Below, in pieces: positions 1-7,318 of a stretch of DNA of 64,000 bases (position 1 is the first letter of the stretch; each line of letters begins with the position of its first letter). A program made the position numbers and the translations under genes. A model generated the notes under the pieces. The model was not told the DNA's origin and did not search any database. It worked only from the letters and a program-made list of their open reading frames with translations. The stretch is taken from assembly GCA_963742105.1 (NCBI GenBank), contig CAVUKN010000007.1:1922001-1986000 (forward strand), read 5' to 3'. The stretch is from Gp6-AA40 sp963742105. GTDB taxonomy: Bacteria > Acidobacteriota > Vicinamibacteria > Vicinamibacterales > UBA2999.

Positions 1-462
1 CCGCTCGAGATCGCGGCGGACGAGGGCAGCGCTCAACCACGACATGCGCGGGACGTATTCCACATGGTCGATCACGCGAGTGCCCCCGGCGACCGGCGTG
101 AACCGATGGTCGTGGTGCCACCATCGGTAGGGACCGACAAGCTGACGGTCGACGAAGCGGAGCCCAGGCTCCCACACGTCGATGCGCGACACCCACGGAA
201 TCGGCAGACCGTATAGACGAATGCGGTATTCGATCTCGACGCCTTCGCACATCGCCACCGGCATCTCCGTCGCGATGGCGAAATTCAGCCATGGAGGTGT
301 GAGGCGCTGCAAATTCGCAGCGTCGGCGAAAAATGCGAAGGTGGCTTCGATTGACGCCGGGATGGTGGCCTCTTGATGCAGAGTCAGGGGATGGTCTGGG
401 CGATCAGCATCGGTCGACAGCAACCGCGCGAACACAGTCTGCTGGTGTTTCTCTCTGCTCAT
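1..462 (-). CDS. SRPBCC family protein (cut by window edge)
   Basis: The reading frame runs off the left edge, so the C-terminus is missing. The visible part reads like a START/SRPBCC ligand-binding fold: a region with FAFFADAANLQRLTPPWL, then GLPIPWVSRIDVWEPGLRF, then YRWWHHDHRF and VIDHVEYVPR. This is the usual order of N-terminal strand, helix and the conserved HxH-containing sheet in the cyclase/dehydrase-like subgroup. Members are soluble and their ligand is generally unknown. The frame stays open well upstream, so the start is uncertain. ATG at 462 gives about the usual N-terminal length, and ATG at 486 is an alternative. The gene is divergent from the repair operon beginning at 675. 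Confidence 0.7.
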   Translation of the reverse strand, partial: MSREKHQQTVFARLLSTDADRPDHPLTLHQEATIPASIEATFAFFADAANLQRLTPPWLNFAIATEMPVAMCEGVEIEYRIRLYGLPIPWVSRIDVWEPGLRFVDRQLVGPYRWWHHDHRFTPVAGGTRVIDHVEYVPRMSWLSAALVRRDLER

Positions 463-674
463 CTGCAGGCCAACGGTCGTTTTCATTCTTAATCGAACAA
501 TTTGCCGTTCGATAAAATTCCCGACGACCTCGCGGACGAGCTCGGGCGGCGTCACGTCGTTTTCCAGAACTGGTGACTCGCCGCGACAGTTTTGACTCAC
601 AGTAAAACGAATCGGGACCTGGCCCATTTCCCGGCGTCCAACCTGAATAGACGAACGCCAGGAGGACTGGCCAC

Positions 675-905
675 ATGGCTTCCCGGACCGACGCGCGTCC
701 GCCGTGGACACGCAAGAACCCGAAAAAGAGGACAACTCGGCTCACCGCTCGCGAGCGGGCGGAAGCTCGCGCGAGGGCGCGAGCCGCCGGACGGCGCTAT
801 CCCAATCTGGTGGACAACATGGCGGTGGTGCGATCGCGACGGCGAACCAAATCCAACCGCGGTGGTAAGGCTCGTCGTGTGAAGAGTTCGAAATCGGATC
901 GATGA
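675..905 (+). CDS. Small Lys/Arg-rich protein, first gene of the UdgX operon
   Basis: A 76-aa very basic protein with no membrane segment. It carries an NPKKRTTRLT segment, an Arg/Ala-rich helix and the core YPNLVDNMAVVR. An AGGAGG ribosome-binding site lies about 10 bases before the ATG. Its stop overlaps the ATG of the radical SAM gene (ATGA), so the two are translationally coupled. I recognise this as a small conserved protein found next to UdgX/radical SAM loci, but no function is established. The basic composition would fit nucleic-acid binding; that is inference. Confidence 0.75.
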   Translation: MASRTDARPPWTRKNPKKRTTRLTARERAEARARARAAGRRYPNLVDNMAVVRSRRRTKSNRGGKARRVKSSKSDR

Positions 906-2110
906 CGTCACTCGCCCGGAAGCTGCACGTTCTCGCCGACAGCGCCAAGTACGACGCGTCGTGCGCCAGCAGCGGCGCCCGCCGCCGTGGCACGCCTGGC
1001 GGGATCGGTAACGCCGACGGCAACGGTATCTGCCACAGCTACACGCCCGACGGTCGTTGTGTGTCGCTGCTGAAGATCCTATTGACGAACTACTGCATCT
1101 ACGACTGCCAATACTGCGTCAATCGCGTGTCGAGCGACGTGCCCCGGGCCCGCTTCACCCCGACCGAAGTGGTCGATCTGACACTCGAGTTCTACCGCCG
1201 CAACTACATCGAGGGACTGTTCCTGAGCTCCGGCATCATCCAGTCGCCCGACTACACCCTCGAGCAGATGGTCGTCGTCGTCAGATCGCTTCGCGAAGAC
1301 CATTCATTTGGCGGGTATATCCACCTGAAGCTGATTCCCGGCGCGCGAGTCGACCTGATCGCCGCCGCCGGCCGCTACGCCGATCGCCTGAGCGCCAACA
1401 TCGAGCTGCCCACCCAAAACGACCTCGAGCGCCTGGCGCCGGACAAGTCACACCGCTCCATCGAACAGACGATGGCCGTCGTCCGGGATGCCGGCCAGGC
1501 CGCCGAACAGGAACGCCGGTCCCTCGAACATGCGCCGCAATTTGCCCCGGCCGGTCAGACGACGCAGATGATCGTCGGGGCGACACCAAGCTCGGACGCA
1601 CAGATCCTGAACACGGCATCGCGTCTCTATCGGGAGCAACGCATCCGGCGGGTGTACTTCACCGCCTTCAGTCCATTTCCGCACGCGCCGCTGTCGCTGG
1701 TTGACGTACCGGACGGGCGACTGAGAGAGCATCGACTCTACGAGGCGGACTGGCTGATTCGTCATTACGCGTTCGACGCTGCCGAACTGACGACCGCGAC
1801 GGAACCGGATCTGCCGCTGCATATCAGTCCGAAGCTGGCATGGGCACTGCGGCATCCGGAGGTGTTCCCTGTCGACGTCAACGTCGCCCCCCGAGAGCTG
1901 CTGCTGCGGATCCCCGGGATCGGGTATCGCACCGTGGACCGTCTGCTCCGTATCCGCCGCTACCATCGGATCGACACCGCCGATCTGCACGCGCTGCGTG
2001 TTCGCCTTGGGGAGGCCCGCCACTTCGTGGTCACCGCCGACCATCGCCCTGATCGCCCCGCGACCGCCGATGTCTTCATCAAGCCGCAACAGCAGGTGCT
2101 GGCGTGGTGA
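902..2110 (+). CDS. Putative DNA modification/repair radical SAM protein
   Basis: A 402-aa protein with the radical SAM cluster motif CIYDCQYC at Cys65, Cys69 and Cys72, which would bind a 4Fe-4S cluster and S-adenosylmethionine. The N-terminal segment contains GNGICHSYTPDG, and the C-terminus has a helix-hairpin-helix-like stretch (LLLRIPGIGYRTVDRLLRIRRY) typical of DNA-binding proteins. This matches the family described as the radical SAM partner linked to the uracil-DNA glycosylase-like protein (TIGR03916). It overlaps its neighbours on both sides: ATGA with the small basic protein upstream, and 7 bases with the DUF4130-UdgX gene downstream. The chemistry is unknown; DNA repair or modification is inferred from the HhH element and the partner. 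Confidence 0.9.
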   Translation: MTSLARKLHVLADSAKYDASCASSGARRRGTPGGIGNADGNGICHSYTPDGRCVSLLKILLTNYCIYDCQYCVNRVSSDVPRARFTPTEVVDLTLEFYRRNYIEGLFLSSGIIQSPDYTLEQMVVVVRSLREDHSFGGYIHLKLIPGARVDLIAAAGRYADRLSANIELPTQNDLERLAPDKSHRSIEQTMAVVRDAGQAAEQERRSLEHAPQFAPAGQTTQMIVGATPSSDAQILNTASRLYREQRIRRVYFTAFSPFPHAPLSLVDVPDGRLREHRLYEADWLIRHYAFDAAELTTATEPDLPLHISPKLAWALRHPEVFPVDVNVAPRELLLRIPGIGYRTVDRLLRIRRYHRIDTADLHALRVRLGEARHFVVTADHRPDRPATADVFIKPQQQVLAW

Positions 2111-3498
2111 CGGTGACATCAGCGGACTACGCCCACTTTCGCGAGACCGCACGAGCGTTGCTCGAATCGGGCATCGAGCCTGACCAGGTGTTCTGGTCGT
2201 CGTCTCAGGACGTGCTTCCGTTCTCGCCGGCGGGCGAGCCCTCCCGGGGCGTCGGTGGCGGCGTTCTCCGCGTGCCGCGCGCGTTTGCGACGCTGGCCGA
2301 AGTCGTCGCGTGTCACCGCGAGGATCGCCGTTGGGAGGTCCTGTACCGCCTCCTCTGGCGGATTGTCCGGGAGGGATCGCATGTCATCGGGCAGGAGATC
2401 GATCCCGACGTCCGCGCCGCCCGGGCGATGGCGTCACAGGTTCGTCGCGACGAACACCACATGCGCGCCTTCCTGCGGTTCACGCCGATTGTCGAGCCGG
2501 CGGGTACCCGTCACGTCGCGTGGTACGAGCCGGACCACTTTATCGTGCGTCGCGCCGCGCCCTTTTTCGCGGACCGCTTCTCGGGCATGACGTGGTCGAT
2601 TCTGACTCCCGACCTCGCCGCGCACTGGGACCGCACGGAGCTCTCGTTTTCCGCCGGCATACCGTCACCCTCCTCGCCGCGGCGTGGCGACGAAATAGAG
2701 GCGCTGTGGCGGATCTATTACGAATCGATGTTCAACCCGGCGAGGGTGAATCCCCGAGCGATGCGGCACGACATGCCCGCTCGCCGCTGGCAGCGGCTAC
2801 CCGAGGCGACGCTCATCCCGGAACTTCTGAGTACCGCCGCAATCCGCGCGAGTCAGGTCGCATCGACGCGGACGGCCGACACGGCCAGGCCGTTTGTTCC
2901 AGCGACGGGAGGTCTCGAAGTGCTCCGTGACGCCTCGACGCGTTGTCGCGGCTGTTCCCTGCACCAGGCGGCAACGAGAGTGGTCTTTGGCGAAGGACCG
3001 CGCGACGCCGGACTCGTACTGGTGGGTGAACAACCTGGAGATGCCGAGGACCTCAGCGGGCGCCCATTCGTCGGTCCGGCCGGAGAGGTGCTGCAGGCCG
3101 CCCTCGCGGCCGCGCGTATCGAGCGCTCGACGATCTACGTCACCAACGCGGTGAAGCACTTCTCGTTCGAGCCGCGCGGCAAGCGGCGCATTCACCAGAC
3201 GCCGCGGCTCAGCGAGATACAGGCGTGCCGGCCATGGCTCGAAGCAGAGCTTCAGGGGATTCGCCCGGCGACGGTGGTGGCGATGGGCGTCACTGCGGCC
3301 CGTGCATTGCTGGGTACTCAGGCGCGGGTAATGCCGCTGCGCGGACGGATCCTCGAAGGATTGCCCTGGGCACCCCGCGTGGTCGTCACAGTACACCCGT
3401 CGGCGGTATTGCGGAACGAAGCCGACCGCACGAAGTATTTCGACATGCTCGTCAGCGATTTGCTGCTGGCGACGCAACCATCAGGAGGTGAGACGTGA
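2104..3498 (+). CDS. DUF4130 domain fused to UdgX-type uracil-DNA-binding protein
   Basis: A 464-aa protein with two parts. Residues about 1-240 are the DUF4130 domain that is encoded with the radical SAM gene in other genomes. Residues about 270-460 are a uracil-DNA glycosylase fold, with GEQPGDAED at 308-316 and the signature KRRIH loop at 360-364. In characterised UdgX proteins the His of this loop forms a covalent bond with the deoxyribose left after uracil excision; here it would be His364. The HPS motif near the C-terminus is also present. The gene lies in an overlapping operon after the radical SAM gene and before the PNPOx-like gene (GTGA overlap). All motif residues expected for covalent uracil capture are intact. 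Confidence 0.93.
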   Translation: MVTVTSADYAHFRETARALLESGIEPDQVFWSSSQDVLPFSPAGEPSRGVGGGVLRVPRAFATLAEVVACHREDRRWEVLYRLLWRIVREGSHVIGQEIDPDVRAARAMASQVRRDEHHMRAFLRFTPIVEPAGTRHVAWYEPDHFIVRRAAPFFADRFSGMTWSILTPDLAAHWDRTELSFSAGIPSPSSPRRGDEIEALWRIYYESMFNPARVNPRAMRHDMPARRWQRLPEATLIPELLSTAAIRASQVASTRTADTARPFVPATGGLEVLRDASTRCRGCSLHQAATRVVFGEGPRDAGLVLVGEQPGDAEDLSGRPFVGPAGEVLQAALAAARIERSTIYVTNAVKHFSFEPRGKRRIHQTPRLSEIQACRPWLEAELQGIRPATVVAMGVTAARALLGTQARVMPLRGRILEGLPWAPRVVVTVHPSAVLRNEADRTKYFDMLVSDLLLATQPSGGET

Positions 3499-3998
3499 AG
3501 AACACACTCGACGGGCTCTACGAGCACATCAACGACATCGAGATCGCGATGATGACGACCAGGCGGCCCGACGGCCATCTCGAATCGCGGGCGATGGCGA
3601 CGCAGCGGCGAGCCGCGGGCGCCGATCTCTGGTTCGTCACGCTCGAAGACAGCCAAAAGCTACACGACATCGCCGCCGATCCGCACGTCAACCTCGCCTA
3701 CTACAAGGACCGGACCCGGGAATGGATTTCGGTCAGCGGCATCGCCAGCATCAGTCGCGACCGCGCAAAGATCCACGAACTCTACGCGCCTGATTGGGGC
3801 GCCTGGTTTTCCAAAGAAGGCGATCCACGTCACGGCACCAAGGACGATCCGCGCATGGTCCTGATCGGCATCGACATCCATGCCGCCGTCTACCTCGAGG
3901 TCAACAAGCCGCAGCCGGTCGTGCTGTTCGAGGTGATGAAGGGATGGCTGACCGGTTCGACTCCCGACATCGGCGAAGTGCATCGTGTCGAACGATAG
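3495..3998 (+). CDS. Pyridoxamine 5'-phosphate oxidase-like flavin-binding protein
   Basis: A 167-aa protein of the general stress protein 26 / PNPOx-like type with a split-barrel FMN-binding fold. Supporting segments are the N-terminal EIAMMTTRRPDGHLESRAM, then LWFVTLEDSQKLHDI, VNLAYYKD and WISVSGIASI. GTG is the likely start: AGGAGGTGA lies 5 bases upstream and the GTGA overlaps the UdgX stop. Members bind flavin or pyridoxal phosphate and often take part in stress responses; the substrate is not known. Its position as the fourth overlapping gene suggests co-expression with the repair proteins. Confidence 0.85.
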   Translation: MKNTLDGLYEHINDIEIAMMTTRRPDGHLESRAMATQRRAAGADLWFVTLEDSQKLHDIAADPHVNLAYYKDRTREWISVSGIASISRDRAKIHELYAPDWGAWFSKEGDPRHGTKDDPRMVLIGIDIHAAVYLEVNKPQPVVLFEVMKGWLTGSTPDIGEVHRVER

Positions 3999-4052
3999 CG
4001 CTGACCCGATCAGCGTCCGGTGTGCTCTATGATGTCGCCACGGGGATTTGCG

Positions 4053-4298
4053 ATGATCGATCTGTACAACGACACGACCGGCGAGCTGCTTGGACCCATC
4101 ACCGAGGCGGATCTCAAGGTCCTGGTGGACGCGCTCGAAGAGGAATCGACCGAAGACCGCGACTACTTCATCGACACCGCGACGATCGACGTGATCGCTG
4201 ACGGGCGGGCAACCGAGTACCTGGTCGGGCTGCTCCGCAAGGCGGTTGGCAGTTCGGATGGCGTCGACATCCGCTGGACCCGACGCGGCGAGTCATAG
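4053..4298 (+). CDS. Conserved small acidic protein, function unknown
   Basis: An 81-aa protein beginning MIDLYNDTTGELLG, followed by an acidic helix rich in Glu/Asp and a C-terminal segment ending IRWTRRGES. I recognise the family by its N-terminal 'hydrophobic-YND-TG-LLG-I' pattern. Members are sometimes labelled galactosyldiacylglycerol synthase, but the protein is far too short for that and has no glycosyltransferase motif, so that name should not be used. An in-frame ATG lies upstream at 4020, but the 4053 start has GGGGAT before it and matches the family's N-terminus. It sits 54 bases after the PNPOx-like gene and may be the last gene of that operon. Confidence 0.7.
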   Translation: MIDLYNDTTGELLGPITEADLKVLVDALEEESTEDRDYFIDTATIDVIADGRATEYLVGLLRKAVGSSDGVDIRWTRRGES

Positions 4299-4349
4299 AG
4301 GGGCGTCGGAGGCTGTGGATTCCCCCGACACCCTGGGACTCTCGATCCC

Positions 4350-4805
4350 CTATTGCTGGACGATTTGCGACTTCAATGGAGCGAGCGCACCCAGTAACTC
4401 GTTCTTCTCCCCACCCGGAACCTTGAGCTCGTCAAGCACTGCGGTCAAGTCCTCCACCACGGCGTCGAACGCGGCGTTGGTCACGCGACGGCCCTTGTGC
4501 ACCGCAACCATGTCGGGACCGGTGTAGGTGCAGGGGCCGCCGACGCTCTGACACACGAAGGTCGCGAGCGACGCCTTGTAGCGGGCGGCTTCTTCCTTGC
4601 TCGCGGCGGCATGTGCGAACCACGCATTGACACGGGTATCGGCCAGGATGCGGTCGACGAGTTCGCTGGTCACGGCGGTGATCGCCGGCATGCCGCCGAG
4701 CCGCTCGTAGAGGGACTTGGTTGACGCCGGGGTTTGCCCCACCGCCGCCGATACGCCGAAGACCGCCACACACACCGCCACCAGTGCTGAACGCCACAAT
4801 GTCAT
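4350..4805 (-). CDS. Secreted truncated haemoglobin (group I-like)
   Basis: A 151-aa protein with an N-terminal signal peptide (hydrophobic run ALVAVCVAVFGVSAAVGQ, cleavage near residue 24). It continues with SLYERLGGMPAI, the usual first helix of bacterial truncated haemoglobins. GPCTYTGPDMVAVHKGRR carries the conserved proximal His in VHKG. Truncated haemoglobins bind O2, NO or CO; a signal peptide would place this one in the periplasm. The start at 4805 is preferred over 4823 because it gives a clean signal peptide. A perfect inverted repeat lies 47 bases upstream and is a likely operator. Confidence 0.88.
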   Translation of the reverse strand: MTLWRSALVAVCVAVFGVSAAVGQTPASTKSLYERLGGMPAITAVTSELVDRILADTRVNAWFAHAAASKEEAARYKASLATFVCQSVGGPCTYTGPDMVAVHKGRRVTNAAFDAVVEDLTAVLDELKVPGGEKNELLGALAPLKSQIVQQ

Positions 4806-4851
4806 TCGTCTACTCCGAAGCAAAAAAGGGGAAACGCGAGAGGTCAGGTTA

Positions 4852-4876
4852 AAAGTGGTATTTAGAATACCACTTT
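4852..4876. promoter_or_regulatory. Perfect 11-bp inverted repeat, candidate operator of the truncated haemoglobin gene
   Basis: The left arm AAAGTGGTATT is followed by TAG and then its exact reverse complement. It is centred about 60 bases before the haemoglobin start codon. The layout (AAG-TG-ATT half-sites, about 11 bp per arm, AT-rich centre) resembles operators of Rrf2-family regulators such as NsrR, which control NO-detoxifying genes. That assignment is by architecture only, and no Rrf2 regulator is encoded in the window. Confidence 0.6.
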
Positions 4877-4921
4877 AAAACGGGAGGGCGCGATTGCGGG
4901 CGCCGCGAGGTGACGAGGATT

Positions 4922-4972
4922 TGTGATTGGTGATTGGTGATTTGTGATTGGTGATGGGTGATTGGTGATTTG
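4922..4972. repeat. Imperfect tandem repeat of TGATTGGTGATT-type units
   Basis: Several overlapping copies of GTGATTG / GTGATTTG follow one another between the haemoglobin promoter and the end of the DUF72 gene. The tract is AT-richer than its surroundings and non-coding. I see no mobile element around it. Confidence 0.7.
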
Positions 4973-4989
4973 GTGCCGCGGCGGGCGCG

Positions 4990-5725
4990 TCAGAGGTCAT
5001 GTCGCAAATGACCGCGCATCCGTTGCTTCAGCTGAAACGCGTTCTCGAGCGCAGCCCCCGCCGCCGTGTTGTCGAAGACACACCATACGTCACCGCGGTG
5101 ACCACTCAACGACGCTGATATCGCACCGAGGTCCTGGTCGCTATACGAGGACCAGTAGCGCCGCGGGCTTCCGTGGAGACGGTAGGTACACGAGCCCGGG
5201 CCAACCTCCGGGCACGCCGGCGGCCGGAACACACGCCGGATCAGCCGCGACTCGCGCCACCTGGTAGTCGGCAAGCAACGTCGCAGCCCCGTCGAACCAG
5301 CTGTGGTGCCTGGGCTCGAATGCAATCAGACCTTCATACATTGACCGGAGGAGAGAGAGAAAACGGCCAACCACCCGCCGGTCGAATTCGAATGAGGGTG
5401 GCAGCTGAACCAGCAGCGGACCTCGTTTGCATCCCAGCGCCGAAGTCTCCCAGAGGAAACGCTCCAGCGCCGTACGGCTCTGACGCAGCCGCAGGACATG
5501 GGTGATTTCTTTGGGCACCTTGACTGAAAACCGAAACTCGGCCGGAGTGGACGCCGCCCAGCGCGCGTACGTTCCGGGCGCGTGCGGCCTGTGGAACGAC
5601 GAGTTGATCTCGGCGCAGGTGAACACGCGCGCGTAGCGCTGCAGGTGCGTTCCGTTTCCTTCGCACCGATGACTAGCCGCGCGTGGAATCGCCCAGCCAG
5701 CCGTTCCGACGTACAGCCGCGTCAT
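4990..5725 (-). CDS. DUF72 family protein, with one apparent frameshift
   Basis: The frame starting at 5725 begins MTRLYVGTAGWAIPR and continues with the DUF72 (YecE-like) TIM-barrel features: EINSSFHRPH, FRFSVKVPKEITH, GPLLVQLPPSF and AFEPRHHSWF. At about 5188 the frame shifts. The continuation RLHGSPRRYWSSYSDQDL down to 4990 is the expected DUF72 C-terminus in the next frame. One extra C after the codon for the Tyr of LVY explains the break. With it removed the protein is about 244 aa, a normal family length. DUF72 proteins are widespread and of unknown function. The single-base insertion pattern suggests a sequence error rather than a dead gene. Confidence 0.8.
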
Positions 5726-5852
5726 CGATGATGCCGGATCGCTCGGCTCGTCTGACCTTCTCGAACCGTCGCGGCACGCGCTCGAGCACACGCCGGTGAT
5801 GTGTGCAAACAGCTCACCCTCATCGCGGTACGGTCCGTGCTATCTCGACACA

Positions 5853-5864
5853 CACAATATTGTG
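5853..5864. promoter_or_regulatory. 12-bp palindrome upstream of the Mn-catalase gene
   Basis: CACAATATTGTG is a perfect palindrome ending 29 bases before the ATG at 5894. Its AT-rich core and position fit an operator or promoter-overlapping site for a dimeric regulator. No specific regulator can be named. Confidence 0.4.
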
Positions 5865-5893
5865 CGAATCACACGCGATCACTTGGAGGTCGG

Positions 5894-7198
5894 ATGTATC
5901 ACCACGTCAAGAAGCTGATGTACACGGTTAGGGTCGACACGCCAGACCCGGCGTTCGGCAACATGCTGCTCGAACAGTTCGGCGGCGCCAACGGCGAGCT
6001 CGCAGCTGCGATGCAGTATTCGATTCAGGGGCTGAACTGCGAGGATCCCGAACGCAAGGATCTGCTCATGGATATCGGCACGGAGGAACTGAGTCATCTG
6101 GAGATCGTCGGCGCGCTCGCGCGACTGCATCTCAAACCGATGAAGTTCGATCGTGAAGCCGCCGAACAGGATCCGCTCATCGCCATCGCCGGCGGCGGGG
6201 GCGTGAACCTGTTCAATTCCCAGGGCAACCCCTGGACCGCGGATTACCTGAAGATCACGGGCGAGCTCGACGTCGACCTCCGCAGCAACATCGCGGCGGA
6301 AGCGCGCGCGAAAATCGTCTACGAACGCCTCATCAACTTTACCGACGACGCCGGGACGAAGGACGCGCTGCAGTTCCTGATGACGCGCGAGATCACTCAC
6401 ATGAAGGCGTTTACGGCCGCGCTCGAAAGCATGGGCAAGCCGCGGTTCATGATCGGCCGTATTCCGCCGACGCCCGGCCTCGTCGACCAGTTCTTCAACG
6501 ATTCCACCGGCGCCGGCGAGGACGGGGAAATCGACGCACGCGGGCCGTGGAACGAGGGTGGTGACTGGGAGCGGGTGGAAGCGCCCGCGTTCGCGGACCT
6601 GCGGCAGGCCGCAACTGACAACGGCGACGCGCGTGTCGACGATCGCAGTACCAGCACGTCGGACTCTCCGGAGGCGCTGGAGGAACTGCTGGTCGAGCAG
6701 CTTCGTGATCTGCTCAGCGCCGAAGGGCAACTGGTCAAAGCGCTGCCGAAGATGGCAAAGGCCGCGAATTCGGACGCGCTGCGAGAGGCCTTCGAGCTGC
6801 ACCTGGAACAGACCCGGGGACACGTGGAACGCCTGAAAGAGGTCTTCGCGCTCGTCGGGGTTCCCGCCAAGGCCAAGGCCTGTAAGGGCATGCAGGGGCT
6901 GATCGAGGAGGGCGACGAAGTGATCGCGGAAGCCGAAGCGAAAGATGCGGCGTCCGCTGACCTTGCGCTCATCGCCGCGGCGCAGAAGGTCGAACACTAT
7001 GAGATCTCCGGCTATGGCACAGCACGAACGCTGGCCGGCCAGGCCGGACTTCCGGCGGCTGCCGAGTTGCTCTGTCAGACCCTGGCCGAAGAGGAAGTGT
7101 CGGACAACCTGCTCACCCAGATTGCGCGCGAGCTGATGTCGGAAGCGCGAACGGGCATGACGAAGGCGCCGAAGCGCGCTGGCGCTGCGCGCGAGTAG
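5894..7198 (+). CDS. Manganese catalase fused to a DUF892 (YciF-like) ferritin-like domain
   Basis: A 434-aa protein. Residues about 1-230 are manganese catalase: MYHHVKKLMYTVRVDTPDP, NGELAAAMQY, the metal-binding EELSHLE and REITHMKAF (two ExxH motifs), and AEARAKIVYERL. Manganese catalases dismutate hydrogen peroxide in the cytoplasm with a dimanganese site in a four-helix bundle. Residues about 255-425 are a DUF892 domain (ALEELLVEQLRDLLSAEGQL, ELHLEQTRGHVERL, KVEHYEISGYGTA), another ferritin-like four-helix fold of the YciE/YciF type. A variable linker rich in Asp and Ser joins them. GGAGG lies 4-8 bases before the ATG. The two domains are usually separate proteins, so the fusion is notable. 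Confidence 0.92.
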   Translation: MYHHVKKLMYTVRVDTPDPAFGNMLLEQFGGANGELAAAMQYSIQGLNCEDPERKDLLMDIGTEELSHLEIVGALARLHLKPMKFDREAAEQDPLIAIAGGGGVNLFNSQGNPWTADYLKITGELDVDLRSNIAAEARAKIVYERLINFTDDAGTKDALQFLMTREITHMKAFTAALESMGKPRFMIGRIPPTPGLVDQFFNDSTGAGEDGEIDARGPWNEGGDWERVEAPAFADLRQAATDNGDARVDDRSTSTSDSPEALEELLVEQLRDLLSAEGQLVKALPKMAKAANSDALREAFELHLEQTRGHVERLKEVFALVGVPAKAKACKGMQGLIEEGDEVIAEAEAKDAASADLALIAAAQKVEHYEISGYGTARTLAGQAGLPAAAELLCQTLAEEEVSDNLLTQIARELMSEARTGMTKAPKRAGAARE

Positions 7199-7267
7199 AC
7201 CGGTTTCGTTCAGTCTGTCATTCGCGAAGTGGCGGTGCGCTGAACCGCCATCCCTCGCACCTAAACA

Positions 7268-7295
7268 GCCCGTTTCGGATCACTCCGGAACGGGC
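7268..7295. terminator. Hairpin between convergent genes
   Basis: The arms GCCCGTTTCGGA and TCCGGAACGGGC, with a TCAC loop, form a 12-bp stem with one G-T pair. It lies 70 bases after the catalase stop and 24 bases from the end of the convergent gene. There is no T-tract, but the position suits a bidirectional terminator. Confidence 0.6.
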
Positions 7296-7318
7296 CGTCG
7301 GTCACTACGCACTTGTGA

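Noticed and set aside
4053..4298. Naming the small acidic protein galactosyldiacylglycerol synthase
   Set aside because: It is 81 residues long and has no glycosyltransferase feature; the name would be an error passed on from databases.
4922..4972. A CRISPR-like repeat tract
   Set aside because: Units are too short and contiguous, with no spacers and no cas genes in the window.
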